The translations under genes were made by a program, and so were the position numbers. 64,000 nucleotides of DNA, from the NCBI RefSeq assembly GCF_020711195.1, contig NZ_JAJFAT010000002.1, forward strand, positions 1 to 64,000. Reading direction: 5' to 3'. The notes beneath the pieces are model-generated. The model was not told where the DNA came from. It did not search any database and was given only the letters and a program-made list of their open reading frames with translations. Of the stretch, positions 62,365 to 64,000 are shown one piece after another (within the stretch, counting starts at the first letter, position 1; each line of letters begins with the position of its first letter). Origin of the DNA: Halanaerobium polyolivorans. Lineage in GTDB: Bacteria > Bacillota > Halanaerobiia > Halanaerobiales > Halanaerobiaceae.

Positions 62365-64000
62365 ATGAAAAAGAATAAAGCTAGTTTTTTAGGAGAAGAA
62401 TTAATTAAGAGAGGCTTAATTAGTGAGGAAGAACTTAACAAAGCTCTGCAAATTCAAGAAGAATCTGGAGGACTGCTTGGAGAGATCCTTGTAGGTGAAG
62501 GCTTTGTTAAGATGATTGAGCTATTTTATATTATTGCAGAAAAGGAAGAACTTTCTTTAGGTAGTAATGACTTAGAAATTTGCAAAAAGCTGCTTGATCC
62601 TGATTTAGCTCATAGATTTGAAGTAGAAACTTTGGTTATCCATCAATTTTTCCCCATCAATCTAGAAGAAAAAAGGTTAAAGGTATTTGTTTCAAATCAA
62701 AAAAATCCTAAAGTAGATGAACTCTTAACAGAAGAATTTGGAGAGTTAGAGATCCAAAAGATTATAGCAACAAGTAGAGATATTAGATTTATGCTGGAAG
62801 AAGTTTTTAAAGAAGAGATGGTCGATGAAGCGGTAAATGGATTATTTTACCGCAGTCCTAAAGAATCTGCTTCAACAGTATTTACTTCTGGACAAATTAT
62901 TTTCTTTCTTCTAATTATTGCTCTCTCAGCATTTTTAGCCTATCTTTACCCAATTGAAGCTTTAAAATATTTTCTGTATTTTTTTAATATTCTCTTTTTA
63001 GCTTCTATACTTTTTAAGTTTGTTTTAAGTATTGTGGGATCTTTTCAGGAAAAAAAGAATTTTATTTCTCAAGAAGAGATCGATAGTATAGATGAACACG
63101 AGCTTCCAATTTACAGTATTTTAGTCCCTGTTTATAAAGAGCCAGAGGTTATAGATAAACTTATTTCGAGCCTTAAAAATTTAGACTATCCTAAAAGCAA
63201 ATTAGATGTTTTATTTTTATTTGAAGAAGGAGATCTTGAAACAATTGAAGCAGCTAAAAAAGCTTCTCCTCCTGATAACTGGAGCTTTATCTATATACCT
63301 GATAGTCTTCCCAAAACCAAACCAAAAGCTTGTAATTATGGGCTTAAAGAGGCAAGAGGAGAGCTTTTAACTATTTATGATGCTGAAGATATGCCCGAAG
63401 CAGATCAGTTAAAAAAAGCATATTTGGCTTTTCAAAAATCTGATGATAAAGTTATTTGTTTTCAATCAGCCTTAAATTATTTTAACAGAGATGACAATAT
63501 TTTAACAAAATTATTTACCCTTGAATATTCTTATTGGTTTGATTATATGCTGCCAGGTCTTGATGCTTTAAAACTTCCAATTCCTTTAGGTGGAACCTCA
63601 AATCATTTTAAAATTGAAAAATTAAGGGAGTTAGGAAGCTGGGATCCTTATAATGTTACTGAAGATGCAGACTTAGGTATAAGAGCAAATGCAAGAGGCT
63701 ATAGAGTTGGTGTTTTAAATTCAACCACCTATGAAGAAGCAAATAACAAATTATCTAACTGGATTAATCAGCGTTCTCGTTGGTTAAAAGGTTATTTGCA
63801 GACTTTTTTGGTTCATAACAGACAACCATTAAAGTTTATTCAAAAAGTAGGTTTTAGAGGTTGGTTCACTCTCCAGATATTTATTGGTGGTAGTGTTTTA
63901 ACTCATTTAGTAGCTCCATTTTTCTGGTTTTTATTTATTTTCTGGCTGTTGAGCGGCACACCTTATTTTGGCGAATTCTATTATGGAACTTTACTTCAAA
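62365..64000 (+). CDS. membrane family-2 glycosyltransferase with N-terminal MshEN domain (5' part)
   Basis: The gene runs off the window edge, so about 545 residues are seen. Residues 8-48 (FLGEELIKRGLISEEELNKALQIQ, then LLGEILVGEGFV) match the MshEN motif, a c-di-GMP-binding module also found in T2SS ATPases. Two helices follow (about 172-225), then a GT-A domain: opening YSILVPVYKEPEVI, the DAED motif at 339-342, EDADLG at 433-438 and QRSRW at 469-473, all as in processive beta-glycosyltransferases such as cellulose synthase. NfrB-type proteins share this arrangement. Start ATG 62365 is behind AAAGGTAGGCGAGAG. Confidence 0.9.
   Translation, partial: MKKNKASFLGEELIKRGLISEEELNKALQIQEESGGLLGEILVGEGFVKMIELFYIIAEKEELSLGSNDLEICKKLLDPDLAHRFEVETLVIHQFFPINLEEKRLKVFVSNQKNPKVDELLTEEFGELEIQKIIATSRDIRFMLEEVFKEEMVDEAVNGLFYRSPKESASTVFTSGQIIFFLLIIALSAFLAYLYPIEALKYFLYFFNILFLASILFKFVLSIVGSFQEKKNFISQEEIDSIDEHELPIYSILVPVYKEPEVIDKLISSLKNLDYPKSKLDVLFLFEEGDLETIEAAKKASPPDNWSFIYIPDSLPKTKPKACNYGLKEARGELLTIYDAEDMPEADQLKKAYLAFQKSDDKVICFQSALNYFNRDDNILTKLFTLEYSYWFDYMLPGLDALKLPIPLGGTSNHFKIEKLRELGSWDPYNVTEDADLGIRANARGYRVGVLNSTTYEEANNKLSNWINQRSRWLKGYLQTFLVHNRQPLKFIQKVGFRGWFTLQIFIGGSVLTHLVAPFFWFLFIFWLLSGTPYFGEFYYGTLLQ

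Overview
The window is AT-rich, almost fully coding, and reads as a chromosomal segment of an anaerobic, fermentative Firmicute with an outer membrane, most like the Halanaerobiales (Halanaerobium-type). Firmicute signs are the murI-rph-rdgB, tig-clpP-clpX-lon-engB and GerMN gene orders, a YesM/YesN-type two-component pair, FadR-type GntR regulators and strong GGAGG ribosome-binding sites. Outer-membrane signs are two secreted beta-barrel-like proteins ending in Phe and an AMIN-domain amidase. I see no phage, transposon, CRISPR array or other mobile element. The taxon assignment is inference from protein character, not from a search.

Layout. 1-650: tmRNA (ssrA) with a consensus promoter and a terminator. 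650-6450: a GGDEF/HD-GYP cyclic-di-GMP protein, an MscS channel, a DUF503 protein, a split chromate transporter on the minus strand, a small secreted protein and a 23-residue membrane peptide with its own terminator. 6480-9000: an ABC-2 exporter with a secreted protein encoded between permease and ATPase. 9000-15650: orphan histidine kinase, AMIN-amidase, GerMN protein, murI, rph, rdgB. 15700-16520: six tRNA genes in two units (Pro, Gly, Arg; His, Pro, His). 16560-20100: YibE/F-like protein, EAL protein, TetR. 20236-27680: tRNA-Leu, then the protein quality-control block tig, clpP, clpX, lon, engB and a methyltransferase. 27750-32700: a redox block with NDH-2 fused to a DoxX-like membrane domain, ApbE lipoprotein, polyprenyl diphosphate synthase and peroxiredoxin. 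32870-34030: LysM cell-wall protein and tRNA-Arg.

34050-40100: YesM/YesN pair driving a TRAP transporter (dctPQM). 40400-43000: ACT protein, DUF711 protein and a lipase-like hydrolase. 43150-62230 is a hexuronate/sugar catabolism island: two paralogous GntR regulators, an ABC sugar importer without its ATPase, uxuA, uxuB, galM, two outer-membrane proteins, a flavodoxin and an XapX peptide, then uxaB, uxaE, uxaC, uxaA and an AEC transporter. Together UxaC, UxaB, UxaA, UxuB, UxuA and the epimerase UxaE take glucuronate and galacturonate to 2-keto-3-deoxygluconate; KDG kinase and aldolase are not in the window. 62365 to the end: a membrane glycosyltransferase with an N-terminal MshEN (c-di-GMP-binding) domain, cut by the window edge.

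Threads worth following: c-di-GMP makers, breakers and a probable receptor in one window; a redox block resembling part of the Listeria flavin-based extracellular electron-transfer locus; a shared operator (ACTAAYATGTTAGT) at the second gntR and the ABC sugar operon; hairpins directly behind both solute-binding-protein genes; and small genes at 6290 and 54654.
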